Assembly: GCF_902490045.1 (NCBI RefSeq)
Contig: NZ_CABUCJ010000026.1
Coordinates: 1 to 26,548, forward strand
DNA: 26,548 nucleotides
Reading direction: 5' to 3'
Source of the DNA: an uncultured Anaerotruncus sp.
GTDB lineage: Bacteria; Bacillota; Clostridia; Oscillospirales; Ruminococcaceae
This document shows positions 7,808-16,128 of the stretch, piece after piece. A program made the translations under genes and the position numbers. Each line of letters opens with the position of its first letter. Position 1 is the stretch's first letter. The notes under the pieces are model-generated. The model worked only from the letters and a program-made list of their open reading frames with translations, was not told the origin of the DNA and did no database searches.

Positions 7808-8428
7808 TCAGGCAAAGCCGAGGTCCCCCTCCGGCATGCGCACCCCGTAAATCCGCACGGTCGCGGAGACGCGCGCCTCGTCGCCGTATTCGTTCTCCGA
7901 ATTGAAGTCGATCTGCAGGTGCTCCACCCGCAGGCAGAAGCTCTTCTCGTTGAGCGCGTCCACGAACGCCTTGGCGTTCTCATAGCCTCCCGTTGCCAGC
8001 AGGTTCACCTCGCTGAGCATCAGGAGGCTTTCTTCTTCTCCTTGCTCCTGCGAATCCGCCGCCTCGGAAAGGATTTCCGACTCCCGGACCGTACGGTAGG
8101 GGGAAATCTGTAGGTTCTGCACATGCAGCCCGTGCTCCTCCATCAGGCCGTTGAGGATGTTGTCGATCGTATAGCTGTTGAGGATGCTGTGGAAGGAACC
8201 GTAGTTGTTCTCCGCCTCCCGCGCCGCCTGCCGGTACTGCTTGGCGAGCCCGCCGTCGCGGAGGATCTCCTCCATCTCCGCCCGCTCGGCGGAGACCGTC
8301 TGCAGGCGCTGCTGCTCTTCGAACAGCTTTTCATGCAGCGGCATCATCCCGAACCGGAAGACGCACACGGCCACGATCACCACCGCCAGCAGAAAGAGCA
8401 GCCGCTTTTCCCGTTTCGTGAGGGTCAT
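7808..8428 (-). CDS. pilO: Type IV pilus inner-membrane protein PilO-like (GspM family)
   Basis: 206 residues. A basic cytoplasmic tail (MTLTKREKR) leads to one transmembrane helix (about residues 10-28), then a coiled-coil region (HEKLFEEQQRLQTVSAERAEMEE), and a ferredoxin-like periplasmic-type domain ending in VRIYGVRMPEGDLGFA. The assignment rests on this layout and on position after pilM and pilN; the primary sequence is poorly conserved in this family. Start ATG 8428 overlaps the pilN stop as ATGA, so translation is probably coupled. It should form the PilN/PilO alignment complex. A small hairpin (GCCTG/CAGGC, about 7799-7813) overlaps the stop and may separate it from convergent pilD. 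Confidence 0.8.
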   Translation of the reverse strand: MTLTKREKRLLFLLAVVIVAVCVFRFGMMPLHEKLFEEQQRLQTVSAERAEMEEILRDGGLAKQYRQAAREAENNYGSFHSILNSYTIDNILNGLMEEHGLHVQNLQISPYRTVRESEILSEAADSQEQGEEESLLMLSEVNLLATGGYENAKAFVDALNEKSFCLRVEHLQIDFNSENEYGDEARVSATVRIYGVRMPEGDLGFA

Positions 8429-9042
8429 GGCGCCGCCCCCTCTCCCGCCGGGTTCCACAGCCTGCAGGTGACGGTGAAGGCGTATACGCCGCCCTCCCGC
8501 GTCCTGCGGTACTGGAAGCCCGAATAGCCGACCTCCTCGAACACGCCCGCGCCGGTGAGGTTTTCGGCGTATCCTGCGGGCGCGTCCTTGTCGGCGGAGA
8601 CGCAGGCGATCTCCATCGTGTCGCCGTCAAAGGTGTACCGCTCGACCGTCACGTTGGCGGGGCGCTGCGCCTCCACCTGGTCAAAATCCACCGAGGAGAG
8701 CCGCCGCGTCCCCTCGAGCACCTCTATGTACCGTTCGCTCTTCTGGTTGTAGCGCATGAGCGCGTCCCGGGAGGCGCTCATCTCCGCACGCTCCCCGAAC
8801 TTTTCCGCGTTGGCCGGCGCGGCGAGGTACGCCTCGTTACGGGAGATCTCCTCCTTCAGGTCGGAAATCTGCCAGGAGATCAGCGTCCCATGGACGGCGG
8901 CGGACGCCGCCAATATGACGGCCGCGCCGCCGGCCAGCAGCAGGGTCCGGCGGCGGGCGCTGCCCCGGCCCCGGCGCTCCTGCCGCCTGAGCGCGGCAAA
9001 AAAGTTGATATCCCTTTTCTTTGGAACCTGACGGACCCGCAA
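8425..9042 (-). CDS. pilN: Type IV pilus inner-membrane protein PilN
   Basis: 205 residues. The cytoplasmic end has a PilN-like motif (KKRDINFFAALRRQ), which in the family docks into PilM. One transmembrane helix follows (about 32-54, LLLAGGAAVILAASAAVHG), then a helical region and an alpha/beta domain. The TTG at 9042 is 8 nt after AAGGGGG, itself adjoining the pilM stop. The frame is open upstream inside pilM, but starts there lack a ribosome site. It ends with an ATGA overlap into pilO. Confidence 0.85.
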   Translation of the reverse strand: MRVRQVPKKRDINFFAALRRQERRGRGSARRRTLLLAGGAAVILAASAAVHGTLISWQISDLKEEISRNEAYLAAPANAEKFGERAEMSASRDALMRYNQKSERYIEVLEGTRRLSSVDFDQVEAQRPANVTVERYTFDGDTMEIACVSADKDAPAGYAENLTGAGVFEEVGYSGFQYRRTREGGVYAFTVTCRLWNPAGEGAAP

Positions 9043-9056
9043 GCGCGCCGCCCCCT

Positions 9057-10019
9057 TTATAACCGAATCGCCGCTCCCACGGCGTAGAGATATTCGCTGT
9101 ATGGAAAGTCCCCGGGGCACCTGAGGCCTCCGGGCGCCGCCGCGGGCGCCGTATCGACGCGCAGCGTCTCCCGGAGCTCCCCGGCCAGCCGCGGATCGTC
9201 CGACAGGTCGGAGCAGAGGAAAATCCGTCTGACCGGCCGACGCTTATCGTGCATCATCTGGAACTGGACGAGACGGGAAAGCTGGGCCGTCGCCGCGCGG
9301 GCCAGCCGCTCCTGGCGGCTTTCGGCGTCCGGCGCTTCCGGCACGAGCGAGGAGAGGATATACTCGTTCTCTACCGGGCTCTTCGGGGCCGCGACCTGCG
9401 CCTCGCGGTAGAGGCGGGTCCCGTCTTCGCCGCCGAAAAGGCTCAGGCAGAGCTCGTCCTCCCGCACCCCCGCGCAGATCACCGTCTCCTCCCTCGAGAG
9501 GTCCCGGTCGAGCTGGAATGCCTTGAAGGCGGCGTTGGACGCCACGTCGAACGCCTCGGGCGAAAAGCCGGCCTTGCGCACGGCGTCCCGGTAGCCGTCG
9601 ACGAGAGAGCGCGGCGTGACCGCGCACCACGCCCGGAAAAACCGCTTCCCTTCCCGTTCGGTCTCGCCGAGCAGGACGTAATCCATCAGGCTCTCCTGCT
9701 TGGAGACGGACAGGTGCGCCGCCTCCTCCGCCAGGATCCGGTCGAGGTCCCGCGGCTTGGCGGCGGGCACCTCCAGCTCACGAAAGGAGATCGCCGGACT
9801 CGTCACCGCGAGGCACATCCGTTTGCCGCGCAGCCCGTTTTCCCGCGCCACGCGCGCCAGCGCCTCCCCAAGCTGGGAGGAATTGACCACGATGCCGTTT
9901 TTGACGCAGCCCTCGGGGGTGGCGATCCGCCCGAAACCGGCGATCTCCACCCCGCGCCCCCTGCGGCGCGCCGAAACCATATGGATCCATTGCGCTGAAA
10001 TTTCCACAGATAAAATCAT
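9057..10019 (-). CDS. pilM: Type IV pilus actin-like ATPase PilM
   Basis: 320 residues, starting MILSVEISAQWIHMVSARR, with an AGGAGAG site before the ATG. The actin/FtsA-like fold is suggested by the phosphate-1 type start and the later segment GKRMCLAVTSPAISFRELEVPA, typical of PilM. The segment SLVDGYRDAVRKAGFSPEAFDVASNAAFKAF matches the family's interdomain region. It ends YLYAVGAAIRL, the usual conserved C-terminal YxxAxGxAlR pattern. It binds the PilN tail on the inner face of the membrane. It lies 15 nt after pilC and just before pilN. Confidence 0.9.
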   Translation of the reverse strand: MILSVEISAQWIHMVSARRRGRGVEIAGFGRIATPEGCVKNGIVVNSSQLGEALARVARENGLRGKRMCLAVTSPAISFRELEVPAAKPRDLDRILAEEAAHLSVSKQESLMDYVLLGETEREGKRFFRAWCAVTPRSLVDGYRDAVRKAGFSPEAFDVASNAAFKAFQLDRDLSREETVICAGVREDELCLSLFGGEDGTRLYREAQVAAPKSPVENEYILSSLVPEAPDAESRQERLARAATAQLSRLVQFQMMHDKRRPVRRIFLCSDLSDDPRLAGELRETLRVDTAPAAAPGGLRCPGDFPYSEYLYAVGAAIRL

Positions 10020-10034
10020 CTGAAAAACCCTCTC

Positions 10035-11222
10035 CTACAGGACCGTCCCGTACATGCTGTAGATCGGCAGCAGCACCGCCGCGATCACGATGCCGATGAT
10101 AACCGCGATCACGACCATCATCAGCGGCTCCACCAGCGTCACCATCCGCTGCATCGCGGTCTGCGCCTCGTCGTCGTAGAACGCGGACAGTTTGGCCAGA
10201 ATCCGGTCCAGGCTGCCCGACTGTTCCCCGACGTAGATCACCGAGGTGACCATCGGGTCGAATAGCTCCGTCTTTTCAATCGCGGCGGAGAGCATCTCCC
10301 CCTGCTCGATGTCCTGGACGACCTGGCCAAACCGCCCCTCGATATAGCTGTTGCCCAGCACGCTCACCGCGATGCTCACGGTGTCCAGCATCGAAATGCC
10401 GCTCGAATAGAGGATCGAAAGCGCGTCGGTCATCCGGGAGACATAGACGGTCATCATCAGCTTTCCGAAGACCGGAATCCGGATTTTGAACCGGTCGATC
10501 CACATGCGCACCCGCGGCACGCCGGACAGGAAGATCCAGCCGAGGCCGAGCAGAAGGACCGCGACGATCAGCAGATACCAGCGGTTGATCAGGAAGCTGC
10601 TCACGGCCATGACTCCCCTGGTGATGGGCGGCACCTCGGCGCCCTCGAACATCGTGAAAAAGCTCGGCAGCACGAAGACGAAGAGGCCGATCACGACCCC
10701 GAGCGTGACGCAGACGAGCAGCACCGGGTAGACGAGGCTGCTGCGCACCTTGTTGAGAATGCGGTTCTCCTTCTCATAATGCTCGGCCATCCGCTCCATC
10801 ACCCGGTCGAGCGAGCCGCTCAGCTCGCCCGCCTGGACCATGTTCACGAGCAGGGGCGGGAACACGCCCTCCTGCTCCTTGAACGCCTCGGTCAGCGAGA
10901 GGCCTTTCTGGATGTCCTCGTAGAGGCGCAGATAGGCCTTGCGGGTCTTTGGGCGGGCGGCGCGGCCGCAGAGGATGTCGATCGCCTTGAGGACGGTGAC
11001 GCCGGCGGCGAGCATCGTGCTCATCTGACGGCAAAAAAAGGCGACCTCCTTGAGCCTGATGCGCTGAGGCCTGTGGGCATCCTCCCCGATCTCCTCCAGC
11101 TTCAGGCTGTAGAGGCCGCCGTCCTTCAGCTTCCGGAAAGCCGCGTCGCGGCCTTCCGTCTGAACAACGCCCCGAAAGATTTTGCCGTTTGCGTCCCTGG
11201 CAACATATTTGAAACTCTGCAA
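10035..11222 (-). CDS. pilC: Type IV pilus platform protein PilC (GspF family)
   Basis: 395 residues with the duplicated GspF fold. Characteristic segments are FKYVARDANGKIFRG at the start, FFCRQMSTMLAAGVTVLKAI, LVYPVLLVCVTLGVVIGLFV (membrane), MTDALSILYSSGISMLDTVSIA and the final PLMMVVIAVIIGIVIAAVLL helix. It anchors PilB/PilT to the membrane base of the pilus. Start is a TTG at 11222, 8 nt after AAAGGAGG. It is first in the pilC-pilM-pilN-pilO unit and follows a long AT-rich leader. Confidence 0.95.
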   Translation of the reverse strand: MQSFKYVARDANGKIFRGVVQTEGRDAAFRKLKDGGLYSLKLEEIGEDAHRPQRIRLKEVAFFCRQMSTMLAAGVTVLKAIDILCGRAARPKTRKAYLRLYEDIQKGLSLTEAFKEQEGVFPPLLVNMVQAGELSGSLDRVMERMAEHYEKENRILNKVRSSLVYPVLLVCVTLGVVIGLFVFVLPSFFTMFEGAEVPPITRGVMAVSSFLINRWYLLIVAVLLLGLGWIFLSGVPRVRMWIDRFKIRIPVFGKLMMTVYVSRMTDALSILYSSGISMLDTVSIAVSVLGNSYIEGRFGQVVQDIEQGEMLSAAIEKTELFDPMVTSVIYVGEQSGSLDRILAKLSAFYDDEAQTAMQRMVTLVEPLMMVVIAVIIGIVIAAVLLPIYSMYGTVL

Positions 11223-11386
11223 AACGGCGGCCTCCTTTGGGAAAAATTCGGGCAGGAAAGTTTTCCTTCATTCCGGGCTTTTTAAGACAGTCACATTTAT
11301 GTTTTGCAACAAATTGGTCAAGTTGATGTGTTACCATCCAAAAGTATTTCCTTTTTTATACAATTTCGCCCGTTTTATTTGGTGAT
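11223..11386 (-). other. Long AT-rich 5' leader of the pil transcript
   Basis: About 160 nt separate the predicted pil promoter from the pilC start. It is clearly richer in A+T than the surroundings. I searched it by eye for c-di-GMP-I and -II riboswitch cores and found none. A possible ORF from 11337 runs out of frame into pilC and is not convincing. There is only a small hairpin (GGAAA/TTTCC at about 11254-11266). Confidence 0.4.
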
Positions 11387-11415
11387 ATTATAGCAGTTTC
11401 CCATTGTTATTTCAA
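11387..11415 (-). promoter_or_regulatory. Sigma-A type promoter of the pilC operon
   Basis: On the minus strand, TTGAAA (11415-11410) is followed after exactly 17 nt by TATAAT (11392-11387). That is one mismatch from the vegetative consensus with ideal spacing. It lies in an AT-rich gap upstream of pilC and reads towards it. Transcription would start near 11380. Confidence 0.75.
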
Positions 11416-11554
11416 GAGTTTTGGAGCTTGATCAGAATGGAATATTTTATATTTTTGCATTTTCCTTTTGTATTTCCTTCTTTTCAATCATCGAAAAAAA
11501 TGTTTTGTGACCGCAATTCCATAATTTACATGATCTAAAAATCCATAAAACCAC

Positions 11555-11586
11555 AAAACCGTCCGGGCCTCTGTCCGGACGGTTTT
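11555..11586 (-). terminator. Bidirectional intrinsic terminator after the recombinase gene
   Basis: Perfect 12-bp stem (11555-11566 with 11575-11586) closing an 8-nt loop, with AAAA/TTTT at the base of the stem, so it works in either direction. It lies about 150 nt after the end of the recombinase frame and keeps that transcript out of the pil promoter region. The rest of the gap from 11587 to 11734 shows only a 17-nt palindrome at 11593-11609. Confidence 0.75.
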
Positions 11587-11734
11587 ATGCACAATTCCAG
11601 ACTGGAATTCTCTGTTTTTCGCTAATTTCCGCAAAAACAAACATTTACCCACCTGATCAAGCATCGGCGGACTGCGTTTCCTGCATTTCGTTCTCTCCGC
11701 GCCGCCTCCCAGGCGCGCCAGGCAGGCATCAATT

Positions 11735-13284
11735 CTACCGCTTTTCCGTGATGTCGGCGCAGCGCAGCCTGATCACAAGCGCTTTATCCGCCGACGCCTC
11801 GATCCGTTCGATCAGTCCGAGCGCGAGCCCGCGGCTGAGGGTCTCGGCGCTGAGAAGCTCCATCGCGCGGGCGCGGAAGTCCTCCCGCGCCTCCTCCCGC
11901 CGCCGCGCGGCGGCGAGTTTCTCCGCGAGCGCCTCCTCCTGCCGCCGCAGCCGCCCGGCGAGCGCGTCGAACGCCTCCTCCTTGACCCGGCCCTCCGCCC
12001 GGTCACAGTAGAGGGACGCCAAAGCGTCGCGCGACCGTTCGAGCCTGCGCGCGAGCGTCTCCGTCTCCTCCCCCGCGGGGCCGGCGGCCTCCTCCTGGCG
12101 GGCCACCAGGCGCTTGAGGCCTTTGTAGGGCCGGCGGCCTCCTCCGCCAGCCGGGCGGGGTCCCGCACCCGCGTGAGCAGCCCCGCGAGGGAGGAACGGA
12201 CGGCCTCGAGCACCGTCTCCTCCCGCAGGTAGTGGGCGGCGCAGCGGTGTTCCCCGGGGTTCCGCTTCCAGCCCGAGCAGACGAAGTAACGCGCCTTGCC
12301 GTTCGACCAAAGGGTCATCGGCGCGCCGCAGTCCGCGCAGAAAAAGAGCCCGGTCAGCGGCTTGGGCTCCGCGGATTTCCGCCGCGCGGCGTAGCCGCGC
12401 ACCGCGAGCAGCTCCTGCGCGCGCTCGAACGTCCCGGGCGAAACGATCGCCTCGTGCGTCCCCTCCGCGACCAGCCATTCCTCGCGCGGTAGGCGGCGCA
12501 CTCGGCTCAGCTTGTAGCTGACCTTCTGGGACATGCGGGAGACGAGGTCCCCCCGGTAGGTCGGCATCGACAGGATGCGCCGCACCATCGGGTAGCTCCA
12601 CCCCGCGCCGGGCTTTTGGCCGCAGGCCATCCGCTTGCCCGCCGAGGGGGTGGGGACCCCCTGTTCCGTCAGCCGCCGGGCGATGGCCGACACCGTCTGT
12701 CCGCCGAGGAACCAGGCGTAGATCCGCCGCACCTGCGCGGCCTCCTCCTCCTCGATCACGAGGCGGTTCCTGTCCGCCGGATCCTTGCGGTAGCCGTAGG
12801 GCGGATAGGTCCCGATGAACTTTCCCATCTGCCGGCGCGTCTGGAGCGCGGCGCGCACCTTACGTGAGATGTCCTTCGCGTAGAGATCGTTGAAGACCGC
12901 CCGGAAGGGGGTCATGTCGCTCTGCTCGGCGGCCGTGTCGATGCGGTCGTTCACCGCGATGTAGCGGACCCCCCGTTCGGGGAAATACCGCTCGAGGTAG
13001 TAGCCCGTCAGGATGTAGTCGCGCCCCAGGCGGGAGAGGTCCTTGGTGAGCACCGTGTCGACCCGGCCCGCCTCGATATCCTCCACCATGCGCAGGAAGC
13101 CCGGCCGGTTGAAATTCGTCCCCGTATAGCCGTCGTCCGCGTAAATTTCCACGACGGGCAGGCCGTTTTTCCCACAGTAGTCCAGCAGGAAATCCCTCTG
13201 GTTCCGGATGCTCTGGGAAGCGCCGTCCCGGTCGCCGTCCTCCTTGGAAAGGCGCAGGTAGAGCGCCGCGCGCGCCGCGCTCAC
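11735..13284 (-). pseudogene. Large serine recombinase (TnpX/TndX-like), frameshifted
   Basis: From a GTG at 13284 the first frame encodes a resolvase domain with the catalytic motif YLRLSKED, YTGTNFNRPGF, and KDLSRLGRDYI. A recombinase domain (PPYGYRKDP) and a zinc ribbon (FFCADCGAP, later FVCSGW) follow. After EEAAGP at about 12130 this frame turns into Arg/Pro-rich nonsense. The coiled-coil end (LARRLERSRDALASLYCDRAEG to IRLRCADITEKR) continues in another frame to 11735. An 18-bp direct repeat at 12078-12095 and 12128-12145 lies exactly at the break, 50 nt apart. Removing one 50-nt unit rejoins both frames seamlessly as EEAAGPAGEETET, giving 499 residues. A single-base indel would also repair it. 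Intact relatives excise or integrate mobile elements; here it is probably dead or misassembled. Confidence 0.85.
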
Positions 13285-13310
13285 GGCCTTTTCCGCCCCT
13301 GTTTTTCCAT
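13281..13310 (-). CDS. Nine-codon upstream ORF coupled to the recombinase start
   Basis: ATG at 13310 with a GGGGGTGGG ribosome site encodes MEKQGRKRP and stops in a GTGA overlap with the recombinase GTG at 13284. Such an overlap suggests translational coupling. The sequence around its start (ATATA, then a G-rich site, GGGC, ATGG, AAA, ACAG) resembles that of the 37-codon ORF at 16129-16242. It may be a decayed copy of that ORF or a leader peptide. The length is too short to prove expression. Confidence 0.35.
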   Translation of the reverse strand: MEKQGRKRP

Positions 13311-13378
13311 GCGGCCCACCCCCTGCACCAAATATATGCCGCGCGGCGGCGGGCCATGCGCCGGGGGCTCCCGGACGT

Positions 13379-13404
13379 AAAAAGGCCGCCGCGAAGCGGC
13401 GGTC
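13379..13404 (-). terminator. Intrinsic terminator of the Hpt/GGDEF operon
   Basis: A 7-bp CCGCCGC/GCGGCGG stem with a 3-nt loop (extended beyond one mismatch) is followed on the minus strand by five T residues (13383-13379). It begins about 30 nt after the GGDEF gene stop. Confidence 0.8.
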
Positions 13405-13432
13405 TTTTGTCACGGTATTCCGGCGAACCGGC

Positions 13433-15478
13433 TCAGGCGTCCATCGGCGAAAGCACGCTCAGGACCCCCTGCATCGAGTCGTCATAGAAGCGGTAGCGGT
13501 CCTTCCCGCCCTTTTTCGCCACATACAGCGCCTGGTCCGCCGCGTGGAAGAGCGGGTCGTACTGCGTGCCGTTTTCCGGCGCGAGGGCGATGCCCATGCT
13601 GATCAGGATTTCAAACGACTGGTATTCCCCGTGGAGCGCGTCGAAAATCCGCCGGATCACCGGCTCGATTTCGCCGCTGTATTCAAGGAAGATGAGGAAT
13701 TCGTCCCCGCCGATCCGCGCCGCGATGTCGCCGCCGCGCACGCTCTTCTGCACGAGCTGCGCCACGTGCTTGAGCACCTCGTCCCCGAACATGTGGCCGT
13801 AGCGGTCGTTGGCCTCCTTGAAGTTGTCCAGGTCGAAGAGCACCATCGCGTAGGACCTGTCCCCGCCGGCCAGCGCCATCTGGATCCACCGGCGGGCGGC
13901 GGCGTGGTTGTTGAGCCGCGTCAGCGAATCCTGCTCGGCCATCCGCTTTAGCTGCTTCAGCCGCAGCTGCTCCTCGTGGTCGTCCACGAATTTTCCGATG
14001 ATGCCGACGACCCGCCCGGTCCCATTGCCATCCCAGAGGGGACGGGCCACCGCCTTGTACCAGCGTTTCTCCCCCTTGACGTTGAGGCAGTAGGTCCCGC
14101 CGACAATCGGCCTTTCGGGGGTCGCGCGGCGCAGGCGGCTCTGCAGGTCGAGATAGTCCTCGAGCAAAAAGACCTCGAGCAGCTCCCCGTTTTGTTCGGG
14201 GCGCTCGATCAGGACGTTCAGCCCCAGCTGCCGCGCCCCCCATTCGGACAGGGTGAGCAGGTTGGACTGGTAGCTGTATTCAAACTGGATTTCATTGGAC
14301 ATCGACGCGAAAAACTGGTACTTGGTCCGCTCCTGCTCCAGCAGGGTGAGCGTGCGGTTGGACACCTTCGAGCCGGCGATCGCCTGGGTGGAGAGCTCCC
14401 GGATGTTCGCTTCGGAGACGTCGTTCAGCGAGCGGAGGCGGAGCTCCTCCTCCAGGTAGGGCCCCATCTCCCGCAGGCATTGGAGCAGGAGCGGGTGAAA
14501 GGCTCCGCACTCCCCGCCCAGGATCATCCGCATGGCCGCGCCGTGGGGGAACGCCTGCTTGTAGACCCGCGTGCTCGTCAGCGCGTCGTAGACGTCCGCG
14601 AGCGCGACGACCTGGGCCTCGATCGGGATTTCCTCCCCCCGGAGCCCGTCCGGATAGCCGCCCCCGTCATACCGCTCGTGATGCCAGCGGCAGATGTTGT
14701 ACGCCACCTGGAGCAGCTCCTCCTGGTGGCGCAGGAGGGCGTCCTCCATGATCTGCGCGCCGAGGGCGCAGTGGGTTTTCATAATCTCATATTCCGCGGG
14801 CGTCAGGGGGCCGGGCTTATTCAGGATCTCCTCCGGAATCGAAATTTTCCCCACGTCGTGCAGCGCGGAGGCGTTGACGATCAGCGCCGTCCGGGCGGCC
14901 GTCAGGGGATAGCGGTCGGTGATCTCCTGGAGCTTGCGCAGGAAAATTTCGGTGAGGGTGCGGATGTGCAGCACATGCAGCCCGCTTTCCCCGTTGCGGA
15001 ACTCAACGATGTTGGATAAAATCTCCACCATCAGAAAGTTGTTCCGCTCCTTCTCCACGATCTGCTCCGTCACCATTCCTTCCAGCGCTTTCTGCTTGGA
15101 ATAGAGCATGATGGTGTTGCGCACACGGCGCTGGACCGTCTTTTCATCAAACGGGCGGCTGATGTAGTCGGTGGCCCCAAGGTCGTAGGCGTGGTCGATG
15201 TAGGTGGACGCGGTCTCCGAGGAGATGGTGATGACGGGGATGTGCCCGATCCAGCCGTTCTTGTTCATGAGCGCCAGGACCTCGAAGCCGTCCATCTCCG
15301 GCATGACGATATCCAGCAGGACAAGGGAGAGCTCCTCGCTGCGCTGGTGCAGGATGCCGGCCGCCTCCACGCCGTTGGCGGCTTCCAGGATCTCGTAGTC
15401 CTCCGAAAGCATATCCGCCAGCAGGGAGCGGTTCATCTCCGTATCGTCCACGATCAGTATCATGCCCTGTTTTTTCAT
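13433..15478 (-). CDS. Response regulator with HD-GYP and GGDEF domains (c-di-GMP turnover)
   Basis: 681 residues. A REC domain covers about 7-125, with phospho-acceptor D56 in LVLLDIVMPEMDG. HD-GYP domain at about 145-345 has HD at 207-208 in HDVGKISIP and GYP at 274-276 in YDGGGYPDGLRGEEIP, so phosphodiesterase activity is plausible. A PAS-like region at about 385-500 includes the segment IGKFVDDHEEQ. The GGDEF domain at about 515-675 has an intact GGDEF (590-594) and an RxxD inhibitory site (RGGD 581-584) exactly five residues upstream. It could therefore both make and break c-di-GMP, with phosphorylation as the input. It begins 22 nt after the Hpt gene, so they form an operon. Net direction of activity cannot be told. 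Confidence 0.92.
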   Translation of the reverse strand: MKKQGMILIVDDTEMNRSLLADMLSEDYEILEAANGVEAAGILHQRSEELSLVLLDIVMPEMDGFEVLALMNKNGWIGHIPVITISSETASTYIDHAYDLGATDYISRPFDEKTVQRRVRNTIMLYSKQKALEGMVTEQIVEKERNNFLMVEILSNIVEFRNGESGLHVLHIRTLTEIFLRKLQEITDRYPLTAARTALIVNASALHDVGKISIPEEILNKPGPLTPAEYEIMKTHCALGAQIMEDALLRHQEELLQVAYNICRWHHERYDGGGYPDGLRGEEIPIEAQVVALADVYDALTSTRVYKQAFPHGAAMRMILGGECGAFHPLLLQCLREMGPYLEEELRLRSLNDVSEANIRELSTQAIAGSKVSNRTLTLLEQERTKYQFFASMSNEIQFEYSYQSNLLTLSEWGARQLGLNVLIERPEQNGELLEVFLLEDYLDLQSRLRRATPERPIVGGTYCLNVKGEKRWYKAVARPLWDGNGTGRVVGIIGKFVDDHEEQLRLKQLKRMAEQDSLTRLNNHAAARRWIQMALAGGDRSYAMVLFDLDNFKEANDRYGHMFGDEVLKHVAQLVQKSVRGGDIAARIGGDEFLIFLEYSGEIEPVIRRIFDALHGEYQSFEILISMGIALAPENGTQYDPLFHAADQALYVAKKGGKDRYRFYDDSMQGVLSVLSPMDA

Positions 15479-15500
15479 GGCCGTCCTCTTTCCAAATCCT

Positions 15501-15857
15501 TTAAGCCTGCCCCAGCTCCCGGATCGCGTTGATGGTTTTCTGGTAGTCCTCCCCGACCTGCCTGAGCAGGCCGGGCACGGAGTCCGTGAAAGCGCCGCCG
15601 CGCAGCTCCTCGCTCAGGGCGCCGGCGGACCGGTACAGGGCTGTCAGCCCCAGGTTCAGGCAGACGCCCTTGATGGAATGGGCGGCCCGGAACGCTTCCT
15701 TCGCGTCCCCGCCCTCCACCGATCTGCAAAGCAGGCCGTAACTGGGCTCCCCCGGAAACTTGAGCAGGAACCGTTTCACGCGGTCCTCATTCCCCATCCG
15801 GCGGAGCACATCCGCATAGTCCGCCCCCAGAAGGGCGTAGCATTCCTCAGTCGTCAT
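15501..15857 (-). CDS. Hpt-domain phosphotransfer protein
   Basis: 118 residues, almost entirely one histidine-phosphotransfer domain. The phospho-accepting H60 lies in AFRAAHSIKGVCLNLGL, the classic Hpt motif. No kinase or receiver domain is fused to it. It lies immediately upstream of the REC/HD-GYP/GGDEF gene and should pass phosphate to that receiver from an unseen hybrid kinase encoded elsewhere. The ATG at 15857 has an AAAGGGG site. Confidence 0.9.
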   Translation of the reverse strand: MTTEECYALLGADYADVLRRMGNEDRVKRFLLKFPGEPSYGLLCRSVEGGDAKEAFRAAHSIKGVCLNLGLTALYRSAGALSEELRGGAFTDSVPGLLRQVGEDYQKTINAIRELGQA

Positions 15858-15988
15858 GGCCCTGCGATCCCCTTTGCTCCGCCCGCGGGCGGTCGATTAC
15901 AATCTTTTGCCGCCCCTTCCCGGGCTTTTCCCCGGAAAGCGGCGGCTGCTTTCCACCCTATAAGCGCCTTGATCATCACGATACTTCT

Positions 15989-16017
15989 ATATTAGCGTGT
16001 TTGTGACCAAGAAGCAA
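15989..16017 (-). promoter_or_regulatory. Possible promoter for the Hpt/GGDEF operon
   Basis: On the minus strand, TTGCTT (16017-16012), 17 nt, then TAATAT (15994-15989). Matches to consensus are only partial. It lies in the gap downstream of the 16067-16108 terminator, where a promoter is needed, about 130 nt before the Hpt start. The intervening leader holds GC-rich palindromes near 15883-15940. Confidence 0.3.
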
Positions 16018-16066
16018 GATGAATCTGAAAATTTCGAGTCGTTTCCCATCGAATTCCGCCGCGCGG

Positions 16067-16108
16067 AAAGGCCCCGGCCCGCGCCTTCTGGCGCGGGCCG
16101 GGGCCTTT
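16067..16108 (-). terminator. Very strong hairpin terminator after the 37-codon ORF
   Basis: Perfect 19-bp stem (16067-16085 with 16090-16108), 4-nt TTCT loop, AAA/TTT at its base. It begins 21 nt after the stop at 16129. The T tract is short, so stem stability must do most of the work. Confidence 0.7.
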
Positions 16109-16128
16109 CGCGGCAAAGCGCGGGACGC

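Noticed and set aside
11223..11386. c-di-GMP riboswitch in the pil leader
   Set aside because: Looked for because clostridial pilus operons can carry one; the conserved cores of class I and class II were not found.
11337..11774. Leader peptide starting at 11337 upstream of pilC
   Set aside because: The frame has a weak ribosome-like site but runs on into pilC out of frame as Arg/Pro-rich sequence, so it does not look like a discrete peptide.
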